A stretch of 64,000 nucleotides of DNA from Cycloclasticus sp. (GTDB lineage Bacteria; Pseudomonadota; Gammaproteobacteria; Methylococcales; Cycloclasticaceae), in NCBI GenBank assembly GCA_002700385.1, contig PADC01000006.1:62001-126000 (forward strand). The letters run 5' to 3'. Of this stretch, positions 61,870 to 64,000 are shown one piece after another. Position 1 is the stretch's first letter. Each line of letters opens with the position of its first letter. The notes under the pieces are model-generated. The model did not search any database. It was not told the origin of the DNA and saw only the letters and a program-made list of their open reading frames with translations. Position numbers and translations under genes: made by a program.

Positions 61870-62583
61870 TTATTCAACCAATGTGCCGATATCTTCACCT
61901 TGTACAAGTCGCTTAATGGCACCTTTATCAAAAATATTAACAACCCTTAACGGTAACTTATGGTCACGACAAAGAACCAAGGCCGTTGCATCCATAACAT
62001 TGAGGCGCTGATCAATGGCCTCATCAAAACTAATGCGAGGATAAAATTTTGCTTCCGGGTTCTTCACAGGGTCTTCAGAATAGATGCCATCAACTTTTGT
62101 CGCTTTAATTAAAATTTCAGCTTCCACTTCAACACCTCTAAGGCTCGCCGCCGAATCGGTTGTAAAAAAAGGATTACCTGTCCCTGCCGCAAAAATAACC
62201 ACACGGCCTTTTTCGAAATGCCTGATCGCACGACGACGTTTAAAGCTTTCACACACCTGGTTAATTTGAAGAGCCGACATAACGCGAACAGCTTGACCTA
62301 ATGATTCAAGTGAATCTTGCATGGCCAGTGCGTTAATAACCGTTGCCAGCATGCCCATTTGATCACTGGTTACGCGATTTAAAGTATCTGAAGTTATCTC
62401 AGAACCACGTAAAATATTACCACCGCCAACCACTAATCCCACCTCAACGCCCACATCACAAAGTTCTTTAACTTCTTTGGCCAGCCTTAATACTACTTCA
62501 CTATCAATACCGCTAGCGGAGTCGCCCATCAGGGCTTCCCCGCTAAGTTTTAGTAATATGCGTTTGTATCTCAAAGCGCTCAT
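61870..62583 (-). CDS. pyrH: UMP kinase
   Basis: Phosphorylates UMP to UDP in pyrimidine synthesis. The N-terminal [16 protein letters not shown] and [13 protein letters not shown], and the [19 protein letters not shown] region, are the amino-acid-kinase/UMPK signature. Length 237. It lies three bases after tsf. Confidence 0.98.
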   Translation of the reverse strand: MSALRYKRILLKLSGEALMGDSASGIDSEVVLRLAKEVKELCDVGVEVGLVVGGGNILRGSEITSDTLNRVTSDQMGMLATVINALAMQDSLESLGQAVRVMSALQINQVCESFKRRRAIRHFEKGRVVIFAAGTGNPFFTTDSAASLRGVEVEAEILIKATKVDGIYSEDPVKNPEAKFYPRISFDEAIDQRLNVMDATALVLCRDHKLPLRVVNIFDKGAIKRLVQGEDIGTLVE

Positions 62584-62586
62584 TAA

Positions 62587-63471
62587 CTATTCGCCTCGTA
62601 CTTGAGCCATCACCTCAGATGCAAAATCCTCTTCTTTCTTCTCAATGCCTTCTCCTACTTCAAAGCGAACAAATGAAAGCACCTTTGCATTATTAGATTT
62701 CAATAATTGCTCAACAGTCACATCACCATCTTTAACAAAGGGCTGGCCTAACAATGTCACTTCTTTCAAGAATTTTTTAATTTTGCCACCGATCATTTTC
62801 TCTACAATCTCTGCGGGTTTGCCGCTTTCAGCAGCCTGACTTTTAAAAATTTCTTTTTCCTTTTCAACTTCTTCTGCAGGCACTTCCGCTTCTGAAATAC
62901 ATAACGGATTTGTAGCTGCTACATGCATAGCAATATCTTTAGCCAATTCAACTGAACCGCCTTCCAATTCAACTAACACACCGATACGCAAGCCATGCAA
63001 ATACGAGCCGACAATACCGTTACTGGGCTTGATTGTTTTAAAACGTCTGACGTTAATGTTTTCGCCAACTTTTGCAATAAGGGCACGTCTTTTTTCATCT
63101 ACAGTAACGGAGTCAGCCTTAACGATTGCGTCGTTAAGCGCATCAACATCACTGATATCACCGTTAACAATCGTGTCGGCCACGGCTGAAGCAAAATCAT
63201 TAAAATCATCGCCTTTTGAAACAAAATCAGTTTCACTGTTGATTTCAACTATTGTTGTTGATGACCCATCGCCAGATGTTGCCACTTTCAAGACGCCTTC
63301 GGCAGCAATACGGCCGGCTTTTTTATCGGCTTTTGCCATACCTGATTTGCGCATGTTTTCAATCGCAAGCTCGAGATCACCACCCGTTTCAACCAACGCT
63401 TTTTTACACTCCATCATGCCAGAACCCGTTCTTTCACGTAATTCTTTCACCATTGCAGCTGTTACACTCAT
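62587..63471 (-). CDS. tsf: Elongation factor Ts
   Basis: The nucleotide exchange factor for EF-Tu. The signature [16 protein letters not shown] near residues 11-26, [11 protein letters not shown] and [13 protein letters not shown] near 78-90 are typical. Length 294. It is the second gene after rpsB; a hairpin terminator/attenuator lies between them, 35-58 bp upstream. Confidence 0.98.
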   Translation of the reverse strand: MSVTAAMVKELRERTGSGMMECKKALVETGGDLELAIENMRKSGMAKADKKAGRIAAEGVLKVATSGDGSSTTIVEINSETDFVSKGDDFNDFASAVADTIVNGDISDVDALNDAIVKADSVTVDEKRRALIAKVGENINVRRFKTIKPSNGIVGSYLHGLRIGVLVELEGGSVELAKDIAMHVAATNPLCISEAEVPAEEVEKEKEIFKSQAAESGKPAEIVEKMIGGKIKKFLKEVTLLGQPFVKDGDVTVEQLLKSNNAKVLSFVRFEVGEGIEKKEEDFASEVMAQVRGE

Positions 63472-63505
63472 TTTATAAACCTCTATCTATCAATTCGTTA
63501 ATTAT

Positions 63506-63529
63506 AAAAACGCCCCCATCAGGAGGCGC
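63506..63529 (-). terminator. Terminator/attenuator between rpsB and tsf
   Basis: On the minus strand CGCCTCC, a TGAT loop and GGGGGCG form a seven-pair stem (one U-G pair) followed by TTTTT. It lies between the rpsB stop (63554) and the tsf start (63471). Partial readthrough here would give more S2 than EF-Ts. Confidence 0.8.
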
Positions 63530-63553
63530 TCATTATGTCATTCAAAGGGGCAA

Positions 63554-64000
63554 TTAACCTTCTTTACTGGCTGCGTCAGCCGCTTCTTTTTTTACGACTG
63601 GTTTTTTAGAAACCGCTTTAGCCACTTCTTTATTTTCCACCAATTCTTTAATAACGCTTGCTTTACCTTCAAGAATTGCGCCAGCAAAACTTTGACAATA
63701 CAGCGTCAAAGCTCTGATCGAATCATCATTGCCAGGAATAATGTAATCCACATCATTAGGCTTATTATTTGAATCAACAACACCAATAACAGGTATACCT
63801 AATTTGGCCGCTTCCTTCACCGCAATTTTTTCATAGCCTACATCCATCACGACGATGGCATCAGGTGGGCCTTTCAATTCTTTAATACCGCCTACGCTGC
63901 GTTCCAGCTTTTCAAGCTGGCGCATAAATTTTAGCCCTTCTTTTTTGCTAAAACGATTTAAACTGCCGTCTTCGCGCATCGTTTCAAGCTCTTTTAAACG
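63554..64000 (-). CDS. rpsB: 30S ribosomal protein S2 (5' end outside window)
   Basis: Only the C-terminal 148 codons are present; the frame is open to the right edge through RLKELETMREDGS. Recognised by FSKKEGLKFMRQLEKLERSV, PDAIVVMDVGYEKIAVKEAAKLGIPVIGVVDSN (in pieces) and NDDSIRALTLYCQ, typical of S2. The acidic, alanine- and lysine-rich tail (KPVVKKEAADAASKEG) is common. Position next to tsf confirms the call. Confidence 0.98.
   Translation of the reverse strand, partial: RLKELETMREDGSLNRFSKKEGLKFMRQLEKLERSVGGIKELKGPPDAIVVMDVGYEKIAVKEAAKLGIPVIGVVDSNNKPNDVDYIIPGNDDSIRALTLYCQSFAGAILEGKASVIKELVENKEVAKAVSKKPVVKKEAADAASKEG

Overview
The window is one uninterrupted block of gammaproteobacterial core genes, AT-leaning and densely packed, with almost everything on the minus strand. 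I see no rRNA, tRNA, CRISPR array, insertion sequence, prophage or toxin island. Gene order (rpsB-tsf-pyrH-frr-uppS-cdsA-dxr-rseP-bamA-skp-lpxD-fabZ-lpxA-lpxB-rnhB-dnaE-accA-tilS-pyrG-kdsA-eno-ftsB-ispD-ispF-truD, then surE-pcm-yqaA-nlpD-rpoS, hom-thrC-recJ, prfB-lysS, and lepA-lepB-rnc-era-recO) is the classic gammaproteobacterial one. A mitochondrial/alphaproteobacterial-style succinate dehydrogenase and a SufBCDSU operon under an Rrf2 regulator suggest a marine Thiotrichales-like lineage (Cycloclasticus or Methylophaga relatives are plausible). That placement is inference from memory, not a search.

Layout, read from the right edge in the direction of minus-strand transcription. 64000-57115 holds translation and envelope genes (rpsB partial, tsf, pyrH, frr, uppS, cdsA, dxr, rseP). 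57101-50099 is the outer-membrane block: bamA with its own promoter, skp, lpxD, fabZ, lpxA, lpxB, then rnhB. 50102-37845 holds replication and metabolism genes: dnaE, accA, tilS, pyrG, kdsA, eno, ftsB, ispD, ispF, truD, with uppP and a divergent smr gene. 36424-32754 is the stationary-phase/repair group surE-pcm-yqaA-nlpD-rpoS. 32637-26954 holds alaC, hom, thrC, recJ and an S4-domain protein.

26819-21104 is the iron-sulfur operon sufR-sufB-sufC-sufD-sufS-sufU, with a 25-bp palindromic operator over its promoter, followed by prfB (an intact +1 programmed frameshift gene) and lysS. 18449-14489 holds three plus-strand genes (YIP1, HDOD, ygfZ) around a minus-strand ctaG-sco pair for copper delivery to cytochrome oxidase. 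14351-10129 is a succinate dehydrogenase operon that carries its own assembly factors: an SDHAF4-like protein, SdhCDAB, SdhE and YgfX. nadB (plus) and rpoE (minus) are divergent at 8.4-8.5 kb. The rpoE-rseA-rseC-mucD operon lacks rseB and ends in a perfect terminator hairpin; after it come lepA-lepB-DUF4845-rnc-era-recO, running off the left edge.

I found no convincing undescribed multi-gene system. The points most worth a second look are the missing rseB with a shortened RseA, the SDHAF4 homologue inside a bacterial sdh operon, the IscR type-1-like operator of sufR, a cysteine-rich insertion in threonine synthase, and the many TTG/GTG starts supported by Shine-Dalgarno sites. No stretch longer than 300 bases lacks a gene; the longest intergenic region is about 200 bp (17652-17852).
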